Source: Pseudoips prasinana (taxonomy: Eukaryota; Arthropoda; Insecta; Lepidoptera; Nolidae). From it: DNA of 64,000 bases. The notes below the pieces were generated by a model. That model was not told the origin of the DNA. It did not search any database and saw only the letters and a program-made list of their open reading frames with translations. A program made the translations under genes and the position numbers. Shown here piece by piece: positions 11,956 through 24,359 of the stretch. The stretch covers positions 18,654,330 to 18,718,329 of the forward strand of contig OX621245.1 in the NCBI GenBank assembly GCA_951640165.1. The letters are read 5' to 3'. Every line of letters starts with the position of its first letter. Positions within the stretch are counted from its first letter, which is position 1.

Positions 11956-12600
11956 GAGATTTAACCAATTAATTAGAAATTCACAGTCTGCTTTATAAAG
12001 CGTTTTATGTCTACTTTACTGTGCATGTGACGTTAGTGTTAGACAATGAAAATAAATAAAAAAAAAAACTTTATAAAGACTTAGAAAGTCGGCAATCGCC
12101 TGTCACTGGTGCCATACATCGGGAACCGCCTCCAAATTACCTGACTGACGTTCCAGTAGCTTCCATTCCAACATCCAGTTAGTGTACTCCTTTAGTATCT
12201 GAATCACGTTTTAATATAATTAAACATGACTCAATTAATTTTACTTAAATGCTCCTTTAAGCGGTCCTACCTAATCTGACGCACCTAATTAATCAGACTA
12301 CTTAGAAATGTCTTAGCTCTTAGCCTACTAAAGATTAGTGTAAAACCTGATTTAGCACTTTCAATCAAATTATTCTTCGTGATCCAATTAGGTAATTTAA
12401 CCTAAACTTGCATTATATTACGTTGTAAACTTAAATAACTTTAAAACCAATTATTAAAGTTGATGTAGGTACTATGAATATCTCAATTCCATTAGTAATT
12501 TGATCTAAGGGTATAAATTGTTAGGTGTATAAATGGAATGGTGGACACATAACATACATAAATAAATAAAAAACATTATACATTTATAAATGGTATGCTG
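11956..12600. other. No recognised feature
   Basis: AT-rich sequence with no supported gene or bordered repeat. Confidence 0.5.
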
Positions 12601-12603
12601 TGA

Positions 12604-12865
12604 TCGTTTGGGCATTTAGAAAGGATGAATGAAAGAAGATTGACAAAAGAAGTATACCTACAACTACAACCGTAAAAGAAGACCTCGTAGAACATTCTCT
12701 GACCAAATCAGAGAGGTTCATAAAAAAAGCCAGATCAAAAGTGCCTTAAACCGACGAGCATGCATGAAGAATATGATGACAGTAAACGAGGACAAATGGA
12801 AGTCCGTTTTATAAAACCTGCCTACCTCACTGGGAAACAGGTATGAGTCTATGTACCTATATCGT
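12604..12865 (+). pseudogene. LINE ORF2 C-terminus and 3' end, decayed
   Basis: Translation gives SFGHLERMNERRLTKEVY, then after a frame break KRRPRRTFSDQIREV, RRACMKNMMTV and DKWKSVL before a stop. This is the C-terminal tail of a lepidopteran non-LTR retrotransposon ORF2, after the reverse transcriptase domain. The DNA after it (GGGAAACAGGTATGAGTCTA) is the same 3' end seen at 29036 and 48490. The copy is 5'-truncated and cannot make a protein. Confidence 0.75.
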
Positions 12866-13687
12866 TATTTTCAGTTCAGTATATTTTAGTAATGAGGATT
12901 GTTCATGTTTTGATGAGATCTTACAATCACCACTGTTAATGTGAGTGTGTGATTATATCGGAGAATTATTCAGAGAACTTTACATTTATTTTCTTGTTAT
13001 GTAAATTAAAGTACAATTACACTCTAGATTTCAAGTCATCACTTCAACTTTATATAGGATTTTCGTTTATATGTAACCTAAATCAGATCTACAAGATGTG
13101 AATAAAATAAAAGTATCAAATTTCTAAATTAGCTAATTCACTTTAATTCGAATCAATAATTAATTGATATCAGACTGTTCTAAACTAAATACGGTACATT
13201 ATGAAAATAAATCGTGGAATTACTACTTTATAAGGTATCCGCCCTATTAATAACAGAACCTTGAAGAACTCAATAACGTCGGTATAAATGAAATTAACAA
13301 GTTCCAAAAATAAATCGGTTTTTGGAAGTACTCCTCCTTTTACTTTCGAATAATGTTTCGGGTATCTTATTTTTCCTGAAAATTTATGTAATTAAAAAGT
13401 CAAAATCAATTATTCACAAATATGAAAGGAAACTGCTATGTATATATCCAGCTGTTACTCCATAAAATAAATAAAACCGGTTTTTATTCGCATGGACTTT
13501 AAAAAAGCGCTTGTAAATAGTCGGAGCATGAGTTGAATTAAAAACAGTCCATGTATGTTGGGGCAGAAATTAATGCTGAATATTCGATGGCCTGTTTCAG
13601 CATTGATTTCTGCCGATAGCCGATGGCTATAGCACTGACTTTTTAGGACTTTTATTTTATTTTCTTATTTGTTCGGCTTGATGATAT
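12866..13687. other. Hairpin in otherwise unassigned DNA
   Basis: At 13562-13580 and 13596-13614 there are 19-base inverted arms (GGCAGAAATTAATGCTGAA) with one mismatch and a 15-base loop, a possible MITE core. The rest is AT-rich and unassigned. Confidence 0.55.
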
Positions 13688-13962
13688 AATAATAATATCC
13701 TGGGACTTTATTTACTCACGGCCATCTGATCTCAAACTAAGCAGAACTTGTACTATGGAAACCAGAAAACTGATATATTACATATACTACTTTCTTTTGT
13801 AAATACATACTTATATAGATAATCATGCCCAGACTCAGGAAAAACAGACATGTTCATGCACATAAATATCTGTCATGGGTGGGAATCGAACCCACGAGCA
13901 TGAGCATAATAATAACGTTATTATTATTAATGAGAGACTTAGCGAGGACACTACCGCGCCCC
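13688..13962 (-). mobile_element. SINE-A copy, reverse
   Basis: The reverse tail ATATCCTGGGACTTTATT and CGGCCATCTGATC come first, then the reverse core with CCCAGACTCAGGAAAAACAG, then the reverse B box GTGGGAATCGAACCCACGA. The tRNA-like head end is degraded and contains a small AATAATAACGTTATTATT palindrome. Confidence 0.85.
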
Positions 13963-14689
13963 GAAATATAATATTAGCTTAGAAAACGCGAGTATATTTA
14001 GTCACCAACGAAAACAAATTACATTTCAAATTGAACTGATTTCCTATGGTTTCTGGCTAATGAAACATTAAGTATTTATTAGGAAAATCGGACAAAATTT
14101 TGAAATTATATTGCTCCATACCGGAAAATGTTATTAACATTGGGTGAGCAGCCCAATGAAGCTTCTAAAATATGTATTTTCAATTTTGCTGTTGGTTATT
14201 TGGACAATTATATCCACTTGTTCAATTACTACATTAGTGAAACAGGTTTGTGGATACAATTAAATAACGAAATAGAAATAACTAAGGCCACTGTAAAAAT
14301 GCTAAACATTTGACATCAAATTTGATGATTTTCTAATCTGTGAAAATGTATTTTTATTTTAAATATTGTTCGCTCATTGCTCGAAAATCGACATAATTCA
14401 TTTGAATGTTAAGTTTGAACGTTATTAGGGTTCTATTGTCGTAAACCTTTGATGAAATAATTATGATGGCATTGGCGTTAGTACTTGGGCATTAACGTAG
14501 ACTTGTACTTGTCAAGCTTACAATAAAGTAAAGCATAAACATTAAAAACTATAACCATTAAAATAACATCAATCTCTTTGTTTCAGACATCTTTAAAAAT
14601 ATTAAATCTTCTAATTTCGACCACGTGTGTGACTTTTAAATCCATGATAGTGTGTGAATTGTGTTTTATATAAATTTTATTGCCTTCTG

Positions 14690-14945
14690 ATGGAATGGTT
14701 GGTAAATGCTTGCCTTTCAAGCCGCAGGTCGTGGTTTCTATTCCAATCCAGGATAGATATTTGTGTGCATCAACATGTCTGGATGTCCCGAGTCTGGGTG
14801 TAATTATCAATATAAGCATGTTTTTACAAAAGAAAAGTAGTATATGTAATATATTGATTATCTGATTTTCCATAGTACGATGATATGATTAGATTGGGAT
14901 CAGGTGATCGTATGTGAATAATAAAGTCCCAGGATATTATACTAC
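14690..14945 (+). mobile_element. SINE-A copy, forward
   Basis: The head GGTAAATGCTTGCCTTTCAA, a mutated B box (GGTTTCTATTCC), the core GTCCCGAGTCTGGGTGTAAT and the tail CCCAGGATATTAT follow the same order as at 6762. The mutated B box suggests the copy is dead. Confidence 0.85.
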
Positions 14946-15064
14946 CTATATAAAACCTTTATGCACTCTTTCTCTTATAAATTTTAATTGAGGCTTTAAT
15001 ACTCCTCCGTATTTTAAAAAAAGGATAAAGATTTCGCTTCACATCTTCATAGAATAGTTAATAA

Positions 15065-15165
15065 TTATATAACAAAAAAATCCCTTCGATGGGATTTAAA
15101 CCGACGACCTCGGCCTATATGCACCATGCCTTCCATCCTTACCATCAGTAATTCAATTAAAAATG
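15065..15165 (-). repeat. tRNA-like SINE fragment
   Basis: Reverse B-box-like text GGGATTTAAACCGACGACC lies next to CGGCCTATATGC. Only a head-like piece is visible. The family is uncertain. Confidence 0.35.
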
Positions 15166-15757
15166 TCGTGTTTGTTTAATAGTAATTTGATGTTTGGAAG
15201 AAAAATTATAAAATTTATTACATTAAAGCATAACATTCTAAGAAAGTGCGGGGTGTATATTTTTTCTTAGTTCTTACCAAATATTGGTCTTTATTGCTCA
15301 CGTTGTTTGGAAACTGCAATCTTACCTTAGAAGAAAGCCGTCAATTCCATACTTTTATCATTTTACGTCAATTAATTGTTTGTCCTTATCTATTTTATTT
15401 TTAATTAAATCGTCTTTAATACTCAAATTCAAAAAGATTTCAATGTATGTAAATATCTAAAAATGATTTTATTATGTACACCTACTGTAGAGTTACTGGC
15501 AAATATTTTTGTAGTAACGTCTAGTGTAGGTTCAGCTTTTAGACTAAAAAAATAAACACCTAAAGTTGTACAAATTGGGCCCTCAGCGATTTCGCAACAA
15601 AATTTAATAGTCCTACTGGCCAAAATTAGACTACAGAGTCTAGCCGCAAAACAACGCAGACAAAGTGCGTTAGTGTGTGTAAAAACGAATACTCTCTCTA
15701 ATCTAATCCTTTAATTATATTTGCTTCAATTATATAATTTTATGTGGCATAGACTAT

Positions 15758-16025
15758 AATAAGAATAATATCCTGAGACAATTTTTACACACGGCCATCT
15801 GATCCCAAACTATGCAAAGCCATGGAGACCAGATAACTGATAGATATACTACATATACTACTTTTATTTTTGTAAATACATACTTAAGTATATATATATA
15901 TATATATAAATTACATCCAGACTCAGGACAAACATACATACATGTTCATGCACACAAATATCTGTCCTCGGTGGGAATCGAACCCACGACCTTCGGCGTG
16001 AAAAGCAAGCATTTGCCTACCACTC
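15758..16025 (-). mobile_element. SINE-A copy, reverse, with AT microsatellite
   Basis: The order is the same as at 13688. The core is preceded by an expanded (AT)n run near 15891-15908. The reverse B box GTGGGAATCGAACCCACGA and head end AAGCATTTGCC are intact. Confidence 0.85.
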
Positions 16026-16449
16026 GAATCTATGTAATTATTTACTCGTTCTATCTATCACGAGTATAAACACGTAATTTTAAACAAATTCATAACTTTT
16101 ATTCACTAAAATGGTGGTGATATCTTAATTCATTCTGGCGGGTATGTAAGGCTGTATGTAGAAAAGTTTTCACGAAGAATTCAAATGTTGCTAATATAGT
16201 ATAATATTCAATGTGACAATGGTCGCTGTATATCATCGTTCACAGGATATTACATTCGTTACTAATGCGACGATTTCCTTTATAGCATTTTCTTTGCGGC
16301 ACAAAATTTATGTATTTTTATCATACGTAAGTTATTGCAGGAGATTGAATCTTAAAATATTTTAAATTGAAATACCTAATAATTAGTACTGAGATAAAGT
16401 TAGTTCATTTGATATTTTATTATATTATTTATTTGAAAAAGAAAAGGGA

Positions 16450-16636
16450 CAAGGCACTAGTGAATCTAATCCCTGTGTCGCGGGGTACTTTACAAACATA
16501 TAATAGACGGATTAAAATTACATCCAGACTCAGAACAACTATTTATGGGTCACAGAAATAGTTGTCCGGCGCGGGACTCGATTCCGCGACACGAAGCGGC
16601 GAGACGATTGTCTTAGCCTCTAAGCCACAGGTGCAG
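16450..16636 (-). mobile_element. SINE-B copy, reverse
   Basis: From low to high coordinate it reads GACAAGGCACTAGTGAATCT, TGTCGCGGGGTACTTTA, ACATCCAGACTCAGAACAAC, then the head GGCGCGGGACTCGATTCCGC and CGAAGCGGCGAGACG. This is the reverse of the reference copy at 24905. Confidence 0.85.
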
Positions 16637-16799
16637 TCAATAATAATATAAAATTTCAATCATAATACTCTATGAAAACTGTAATTACAGGCATGTAATA
16701 CATTTTATATTTGTAAAGTAATACAAAACTTTTATACGAATACATTAACATGCTATTTTTAGCACGGGTATAAATGGAGTTTGCTATTCATATGGAAAT

Positions 16800-17130
16800 T
16801 AAATTATATGAAAGCTATCATTACAACAGAAATACAACTTAAGGTAATGTTATTCATGTGTTAGCAAAAGCAAATAGTCCGGTGAAGCAGGTTTACAGTA
16901 AGCCTAACTTTTTGCCGCGCACTACCGCTCTGTGGAATCAATTAGCTGCGGAGGTATTTCCGATCCGGTATGACATGGCAAACTTCAAGAAGCGAGCCTA
17001 TTCTTTTCTTAAAGACCGGCAACGCACTTGCAGCTCTTTAGGTGTTGCGAGTGTCCATGGGCGGCGGTGATCACTTACCATCAGGTGACCCACTTGCTCG
17101 TTTGCCATCCTACTATATAAAAAAAAACCT
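16800..17130 (+). pseudogene. CR1-like LINE ORF2 C-terminus and 3' end
   Basis: The translated tail includes PNFLPRTTALWNQLAAEVFP, then ANFKKRAYSFL and GVASVHGRR before a stop. This is the usual ending of lepidopteran CR1-type ORF2. It is followed by GTGATCACTTACCATCAGGT, GACCCACTTGCTCGTTTGCC and an A run, the same 3' end as at 7203 on the other strand. It is a 5'-truncated insertion; only about the last 70 codons remain. Confidence 0.8.
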
Positions 17131-18359
17131 ACTACGCTTAAGGCTATAAACATCATGTTAAAAAAAGTGCGCTTTTAATTTGGCCTACAGACGTACGCTC
17201 GTTAACATCGACTTAGGACATCGTGTATTATTTCTTGATACTTTTTATGTAGTGAGAACAAGTCAAATCAAGTCATACGTGTCCGTTGTTGTTTTTCTCT
17301 AATTAATTAGCATTAAGTTATTAAAAAAACAGTAACTCTTTCAGTAATATGCCACATCCTTTTTAGGAATACATTAATACAAGTTATTTTTAGCAAGCCC
17401 AAACGCAAAAATGAATGGATTTTGTTATTAATATTTCAGCATGTAAGTACTATATGCGATAAGTACTCATTGACATTATACATTGCTTCATCTGAATCAT
17501 AACCGTAAAAAATAGTAGACTATGTCTACGAGTCTAGTCATAAAGCTGGACTTAAAATTAATGTGGCCATTTATATTTAAGATAATATCATACGACACTT
17601 CCATTGGATGGCATCGTTATACAAGCCAGGAAAAAGTTTAGAGAGAGTATACATGGGTGCTTTAAGAAGGAAAAGATACAAACATGTATTGAAATCACCA
17701 AAAGTTCCTTCAACAATATAAACGTTTTATCTAACCACAATATAAAGATCAGTATACACACTTGTCTTCTTTATTGCTATATAAGCTCAGTGTTTTTATT
17801 CAAAGCATAAAAATATCTCAGAAAACGTAACGAAGAATTTGAGATGTGGTACAGAAATCATAAATGAATCTAAAAGTATTGCGATAATTTGGTGCAAAAG
17901 CAAGTTCATACTCACCATCAAGTAAAAGATTCTTGTGAATGTAATGAATGAAACATGTAGAACACAAATTTTTACGGCTCATCATGATGGGTAAAGGACA
18001 TGGAAAAATACATTTTCAGAGGATGAACAGGAATCGCAAGCAATGCTTGCCATTCCTCTCTTATATAGTGTTGTTGTTGTCATCTTGCTACCTCAGCCAT
18101 TTTTGATCTAATGTAGCAAAGCTCCTTTACACTGTTACTGTTCACTGTTTAATCCTATAGATTTGGTAAAAACAACTTCTAGCTGGATTGTGCAGTGAGT
18201 GTTTGTATATCTTCCGGTCGCTTGATATGCTGTCCCAAGTGGATACTTTTACTACGAATTAGTGGTCCGCATGAGCATATAATAGATAGATAGCTCCACT
18301 TTATTAACATCACAAAATTAACATGTCGATATAATCACCTACTTTAAACTTATGTACTA
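17131..18359. other. Mostly unassigned
   Basis: AT-rich DNA. A short (TAGA)n run at about 18284-18295 next to GCTCCACTTTATTA may be a reverse LINE tail. Open frames here show no domain. Confidence 0.4.
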
Positions 18360-18545
18360 CTAGATGTGCCCCGCGGTTTTACCCGCGTAAAACTTTATAA
18401 ATTATAGCCTATGTGTTAATCCAGGGTGTCACCTAACTTCATACCAAATATTATTAAAATCGCTCCTGCCATTTAGACATGAAGAAGTAACAAACATACA
18501 CACTCACACACGCACACACTCACACACTCACACACTCACAAACCA
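18360..18545 (-). mobile_element. Helitron remnant, reverse, with CACACT microsatellite
   Basis: CTAGATGTGCCCCGCGG and TTTTACCCGCG are the reverse of a Helitron 3' terminus like that at 9566. The internal part ends in a run of CACACT-type repeats (about 18495-18541). The 5' terminus is missing. Confidence 0.65.
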
Positions 18546-18990
18546 CCTTTATAATTAGTGTGATTATTACACACAAAGCACATTTGCTTTGTTTGTTAAC
18601 TACATTATAGTTACATACACTTAACATTAATTCGTCAAACTTAACTATTAAGTTATTAAACCTAGTGATTTTTAAAGCATTGAATTATGTGATTGCTATT
18701 TGTATATTAGGATGTTTCTTTATTCTAGTACCTGAATTGGACCATGTCATCTACTCGTAGTGCCAAAGAGGAGGACTTATCTATTAAGTAAGGAATTCGG
18801 GATAGGGGATCTCCTGTCAAAAAATGGTGTTCTTGTATGAAATCCTTGTTAAATCGTAATAATAAGGCAGCATAACTTACGTATGATAAGACAAAATAAA
18901 ATAACAAACAAGTCAAAACGAAGTTATAAACCAGCCGCGCTTAATGCTCGTCTGTTTGAATCTTGATACGCTCACCCATTTACATGCAAA

Positions 18991-19230
18991 TCTATATATA
19001 TAAAAATCAATGCCACTTTTCGTTGTAATGTTATAACTCACCAACGCCTTTACCGATTTGGCTAATTTTGGTCTTGAATTATTCGTGGAAGTCCAGGGAA
19101 GGTTTGTACGTAGAGAAAATTTAAAAAACTGTCCTGAAAAAGTGTAAAATCAACATCTTTCTATACTCCCATATACAAACAATTTGTACTAATACTTAAA
19201 AGCGTAGCGAAGCACGTACCGGGCCGCTAG
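18991..19230 (+). mobile_element. Complete 240-bp non-autonomous Helitron
   Basis: It starts TCTATATATATAAAAATC after an A and ends AAGCACGTACCGGGCCGCTAG before a T, so it lies between A and T as Helitrons do. A GC-rich hairpin-capable stretch precedes the CTAG terminus. There is no open frame, so it would need proteins from an autonomous element. Confidence 0.8.
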
Positions 19231-19774
19231 TATAGTATATGTAGAAAGAGGCGGAAAGCTGCTTGATGATTTCTACAAGGCCGCATAATAAATACCAATT
19301 TCCAATCATTGTGCGCTCCAGTAAAATCTACAACTGCACTTGAAACCTGCAAATTACCCTTTTTTCAGTAATTAATTATTTTGCTAATAATTGTTCAGGT
19401 TAAGCATAAATTTATATTCTTTATAATATATTATTAATTAATTATTTCATTTCTTTTTATAACTTTGAAGATAAGGGGCAACGTACAAACTTGCACAGGG
19501 TGCCAACTACCTACCTCATAACCAAATAATGCATTCAGAATATTTCAGAACGACAAGTCTGTCTGCACTACGAACGAAATAATAGTAGTTTATATGCATC
19601 GGCGTGGGAACTTCAACAGATGCATACAATTTAGTTGCCGTCTACATCAACATAATTACAGTTAGTGTGAATGATACACTTGTCTGTAAGTTTTATTATT
19701 ATAATTAAATAGTTCCTGGTGCATTTTCTCTTACTGCAACTAGCAACGCAGTAAGTATAATTGCGCACCATTCG
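19231..19774. other. No recognised feature
   Basis: AT-rich DNA with no supported gene or bordered repeat. Confidence 0.5.
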
Positions 19775-19900
19775 GATGTAGCGCATTGGTTAAGGTTTTA
19801 TTAAGTTTTTCGGATTCGATCCCCGGACAAGACTACCATTTTTCCATATAAAGCTTTTCTGTTGCTGAAGTTTCCAGTAAGCAGACAGTTTTACACAAGT
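19775..19900 (+). repeat. SINE-E head, second copy
   Basis: TAGCGCATTGGTTAAGG (A-box region) and GGATTCGATCCCCGG (B box) are spaced as in a tRNA-derived head. It matches the arrangement at 3485. The rest of the body is degraded. Confidence 0.42.
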
Positions 19901-20167
19901 TCGTACTTGATCCGAAGTTGAGGGATAAGTATTACGTCAATCATGATGTATTATTTTTTTGAGACTTTGAAGTCGGCAAACTAGTTACTTACTTGAGAGT
20001 ATGTTTCCGTAGCCTATATACGTTGAGCACACCCAAAACATAATTCGTAAGTTAATATGTGTGGTTTCAAAAAAACAGTATCCTGATTACATACCAATAA
20101 TATTTTTATGTATGTGATAACACAAGATCATCACATACATAAAAAACATTGCTTGCTTGCTTATCGT

Positions 20168-20369
20168 ATGGGCAGTGGTTACCCTAGTGTCAGAGTTGTT
20201 CAAGCCGCCCAGTAGGCCTCTGACATGGCTTAACGACTGTTGCCTAATGGCTACAACCGGGACCAACGGCTTAACGTGCCTTCCGAAGCACGGAGACGCT
20301 CACAATTTAAACCACTTTGGCGGTCACCCATCTATGGACTGACCGCGAGCCTAGTTGCTTAACCTCGCC
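20168..20369 (+). repeat. Repeat R, reference copy (forward)
   Basis: A moderately GC-rich unit runs from GCAGTGGTTACCC through AAGCCGCCCAGTAGGCCTCT, ACTGTTGCCTAATGGCT and GTGCCTTCCGAAGCACGGAG to GTTGCTTAACCTCGCC. Related copies are at 22130 (reverse), 39007 (reverse) and 63025 (forward). Its class is unknown. The open frame across it is not conserved in the other copies. Confidence 0.75.
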
Positions 20370-21124
20370 AACTTTTGACTTTGACTTTGAGTCACTTACG
20401 GACCTGTGAGAGCATCTGGCTATGAGCGCCTATATAACTTTATTGGAACATTCTATAAACGAAATCGCTTGCCATTGGCTAAGGGTTCAGAGTAATACGC
20501 TCACAACGCTCTAAATACAATTCCAAGACATACTTACTGAAATAAAAAAAAATTGAATTGTTTGCAAACATATATTTTGACATTTCGCCATTGAAATACC
20601 ATGGACAATATGAAGTATAAAGTATTAAAACGTAGCGCTACCTTGCTCATTTTGTGACGTAGGATAAAACAGGCACGTGTTAATACTTTAATGTAACACG
20701 TCTTCCCACTTGCTTAAGAATATTTACCACCGTGCATTAGAGCCAAGAATCAAATTTTCTGTATTCTCAGCCATGTGGGAGACGTATTCAATTAACTGGA
20801 AGTGGGAGAGAGTAACCGAATTACATGACGCCTCAGCTCAAGTCGGGTTCAATACACGGTTTGAAACTGACGGATGACTCCCAACCATTCCTACCACCTC
20901 ACTAATTAATTACTTGGAAACTTTACCCGACTATGCACTTGATTTCTAAGTTCAGCTCTTTGCAATTACTCTATTCTGCTCAGGAACTTGCAAGGTGTAG
21001 GATTCGGCTTCAAATATCTAAGTTAGCAACTGAATTCCGCAGTATTTACTCAACTGCAGTTTATTTTACGTATTTTCAATGAGGGAACTGGATTTTGAGA
21101 AAATACATTAGAGACATTAAGACA
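20370..21124. other. No recognised feature
   Basis: AT-rich DNA with no supported gene or bordered repeat. Confidence 0.45.
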
Positions 21125-21175
21125 AGATAGGTATTTGATACTAAATATAATATATTTAGTATCAAATACCTATCT
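21125..21175. repeat. Perfect 25-bp-arm palindrome
   Basis: Arms 21125-21149 and 21151-21175 are exact reverse complements, separated by a single A. The arm begins AGATAGGTATTTGATAC. It has no loop and no flanking TIR element was recognised. Confidence 0.95.
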
Positions 21176-21539
21176 AAATAATATTATTATTTTGACTATT
21201 ATAAAATTGTATGTAGATGAATGATGATAGTGAACGTGATAAGAAATCTAGCGAGATCGGTATTTACATTTTTCCACAATGTTGTCAAAAATGGCAGTGT
21301 TTCGTAATTTCAAACAGATGTAGCTAGTTATCATCTTAGCAGAATTTTTATTATTATTTATAGCTGTTACTAATGTAACCTACAGCAAAAAGTCCTAACA
21401 TACGTGAAAGACTCCCTTTGAGAAACTGTCTAATGAATGTGAATAACTAAAGAAAGGCCATTTCATAAAAATTCTGTATGAACAGAAAAAACACGGCCTT
21501 TTAAAGCATATTTACGTGTTACTTAATTATTATATTTCG

Positions 21540-21798
21540 CTTTTTTTGGTTTTTTCTAAAATAAAATAAACGTAGCCTAAGTTAATCCTTATTACATCAG
21601 CTACCTCCCAATAAAAAGCCCGTCAAAATCGGTCCTGCCATTTCAGAGATTAGCCGGAACAAACAGACAGACAAAAATTGAAAAAAAAAAATTTTGGTGT
21701 AAGTACCGTATATATATTCATATTTATGTAGTTAAAAACGGTTATTTCAATATTACAAACAGACACTCCAATTTAATTTATATGTATAGATGTATAGA
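21540..21798 (-). mobile_element. Helitron remnant 1 of a tandem pair, reverse
   Basis: Reverse order of the element at 30705: TAGCCTAAGTTAATCC, then CAAAATCGGTCCTGCC, GGAACAAACAGACAGAC, AAACGGTTATTTCAATATT and ACAGACACTCCAATTTAAT near its 5' end. The 3' CTAG terminus is missing. Confidence 0.7.
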
Positions 21799-21806
21799 AG
21801 ATGACA

Positions 21807-22019
21807 ATAGCTGGGTCCGCGTATTACTTAATTATTTTATTTAGTATTTATCTGTTTTTTATTATATATTATATATTAAAATAAACGTCAAAATCGGTCC
21901 AGCCACTTGAGAGATTAGCAGGAACAAACAGACAGACCAAAATTGTAAAAAATGTTATTTTGGTTAAGTACCATAAGTATATTATTATTAATAAGTATAT
22001 ATATGTATAGATGTATAGA
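21807..22019 (-). mobile_element. Helitron remnant 2 of a tandem pair, reverse
   Basis: A second copy begins a few bases after the first. Its 3' end is ATAGCTGGGTCCGCGTAT (reverse of a CTAT-type, mutated terminus). It carries CAAAATCGGTCCAGCC and GGAACAAACAGACAGACC, and ends near TGTATAGA, the reverse of the 5' TCTATACA. The middle is deleted relative to the 30705 copy. Confidence 0.7.
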
Positions 22020-22129
22020 GATAGATGGAACTTATTATTATGAGGGTTATATAACCGTGAATGCGGTTTGTATGAATGACTTAATTGAACGATTTCAGTA
22101 TTTTATGCTCTCACTAGTCCGTAAGTTAT

Positions 22130-22275
22130 GGGTGAGGTTAAGCAACTGGGCTCGCGGTCAGTCTATAAATAGATAATAATAATAATAATGTTTATTGTTC
22201 AAAACTTTTTTTCTTACAACTTAACTTCGGACAACCCTTTACTAGCATAACCGCTGCTCATACGATAAGTAAGTA
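22130..22275 (-). repeat. Repeat R, reverse, centre missing
   Basis: GTGAGGTTAAGCAACTGGGC at the start and CATACGATAAGTAAGTAA at the end match the two outer ends of repeat R in reverse. The middle is replaced by an (ATA)n run and unrelated AT-rich text. Confidence 0.6.
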
Positions 22276-23270
22276 ATATTTACGTGCAGCTTTAAAAAAT
22301 AAAAACACTGTGTAAGTTTGTCAAATTACGTAATCCTTCCTTACTTCGGAAATTTATTTCAAATTTTTTTATGCTTCTTTGGCCACTTTTACCGATATTT
22401 TTTTTCTGTTTCTCTTTGAACAAAAAGGTCAAAGGGTCTGGATCGCATTATATTTAGAGAAATAAAAAAAAAACATAATAAAGGATTTCCTTTACGTCAT
22501 AATTTTTGTTAGTTTATTTTATATTAAAATTTATTTTGCCATGAGCTTTTAACGATACTGAATAACCAACGTTGTATATAGTCGGAGGAATTAAGCCTCA
22601 ATGTATCATTCATACTTTCGATAGTTTTAGCAATGTAACCACCGCTAACCAACGTAAACGCCCATTTGGAAAGCTTTCAACTAGTTAAGCGCTTTGTGTT
22701 TTATAACAATTGCGAAGATAAAGGCGGATCTAGTTTTAGTTTCTACCTCCATTGTTCGCTAATGCAACGTCAAACCTTACCACCTTCCATAGCTTAACGT
22801 CATTAAACATTGTAGAGTCAGGGAGGCCTTTCATTTCGTTTGTACGCGTGATATCCATTTGTTTAGCTTTCCTTGTTGATATAAATTGAGGTGCGAGTTC
22901 TTTTGTTTTATAAAGTATTGTTTGCCGCAACAATCGGTGTCACGAGTCGGAATCATGTTGTGTGCTTTTTAATAAGAAACTTGAAAGGCATCTTTGCTCG
23001 GAAAACAAAAGAGGCTTGCGTCACGTTTCATTTATAAGTTGAAAAGAATGAATCGTCAAAAGTTTTATATAATAAATTGTTCTTGTGTTAATCGAAATTA
23101 TCACAGCTTTAGTCATATTAATATACAGGAGGCCTTAGAAATACTGAGCAAGAAAATATATTATTATATATTTTTTTCTACTCTTTTGGACTTTTTAAAT
23201 ACCAACTATTTAGATATACATAAATTAGGTGGTTCCATACAAAATAATATTAAGTAGAAATAATAATAAT
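22276..23270. other. No recognised feature
   Basis: About 1 kb of AT-rich DNA. Short frames on both strands show no domain. Confidence 0.5.
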
Positions 23271-23274
23271 AATA

Positions 23275-23515
23275 TTATCGTGGGATATTATTCACACCCG
23301 GCCATCTGATCCCAAACTAAGCAGAGCTTGTACTATAGAAACCAGATAATTTATATTATTCCTATACTACTTTTGTTTGTAAATACATACTTACATGTAT
23401 AGAAAATTATACCCAGACTTAGGACAACCAGACATGTTCATGCACATAAATATCTGTCCTGGCTGGGAATCGAACACACGACCTGCGGCGTGAAAGGCAT
23501 CTCCCAACCACGCCA
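23275..23515 (-). mobile_element. SINE-A copy, reverse
   Basis: The reverse tail (TATCGTGGGATATTATTCAC), reverse core (CCCAGACTTAGGACAACCAG) and reverse head (GGGAATCGAACACACGACC) are in the usual order. One B-box base is changed. Confidence 0.85.
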
Positions 23516-23529
23516 ACACAACGTAGTAT

Positions 23530-24250
23530 GTCAAAAATGATCAACAGCCTGATATCCCTGGATATAAGCAATGTGCGTATCAGAATGGTGAGTAAACTTG
23601 CACGCCTATTAAACTGAACAATCTGTAGCACATTAACATGCAAAATTCACAAAAATATTGCAAATGGTATGCTTCCCATGCAGGAATATTATAATATAAT
23701 TTTCTATTTGTTTATTTTCATGGGTCCTTATGTTAAGGCCACTATTTATGTTACAACTTGTATATGTGGGACAGCCTGTATTAGTTAGGTTAAGTAATCA
23801 ACGAAAGTTTTCGACAAAACATAAATGGCGAGGTACGACCTGCCTACCAAACAAATAATCTTATTGGAAGAGTTAGGTGAAATCTAATTCCACGTATTAC
23901 GTAACTATGTCCGTGATTGTATCTGAGTAATGAATGAAATATTCGAGACGGCGGGGCTCACGAGTGCTGCTAATTGTTTTCTGTGTTGGCCAACAATTAA
24001 CAAGGGCCTATTCTAGTGGGCGGCGCGGTCGAGCGCCAAGTTTCCCTCACGACGAGACCGACCGACGGCAATTTCCGTTGCAGCGCCCTGTTAACGCCAC
24101 CTGGTGCTCTTTTAAAATAACGAACAAACTTACATATAAAAAGAAATATAGTTCAACGAAATTATTTTATGAACGACGTAGTTTGGGCTTGGAAAATCCG
24201 CAGCAGGTGTAACTGGGACATGGAGGAGAGCGGTAGCTTTAAAGGTATTA
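23530..24250. other. Unassigned, with a GC-richer patch
   Basis: Sequence at about 23990-24115 is clearly richer in G+C than its surroundings and carries an open frame (23934-24212) with no recognised domain. It may be an unclassified repeat. Confidence 0.4.
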
Positions 24251-24257
24251 TCTTGAG

Positions 24258-24323
24258 CTGTCTGCGGTGCTGAGTTATAAATATTTGCCTAAGCAACTAT
24301 ATATAACTCAGTACCGCAGACAG
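24258..24323. repeat. Hairpin, 22-bp arms
   Basis: Arms 24258-24279 and 24302-24323 (CTGTCTGCGGTGCTGAGTTA) are reverse complements with one mismatch around a 22-base loop. A second hairpin follows 36 bases later. It may be a small MITE. Confidence 0.85.
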
Positions 24324-24359
24324 TTTAACATAATAGAATAAATTCCTTCCATTAATTAT

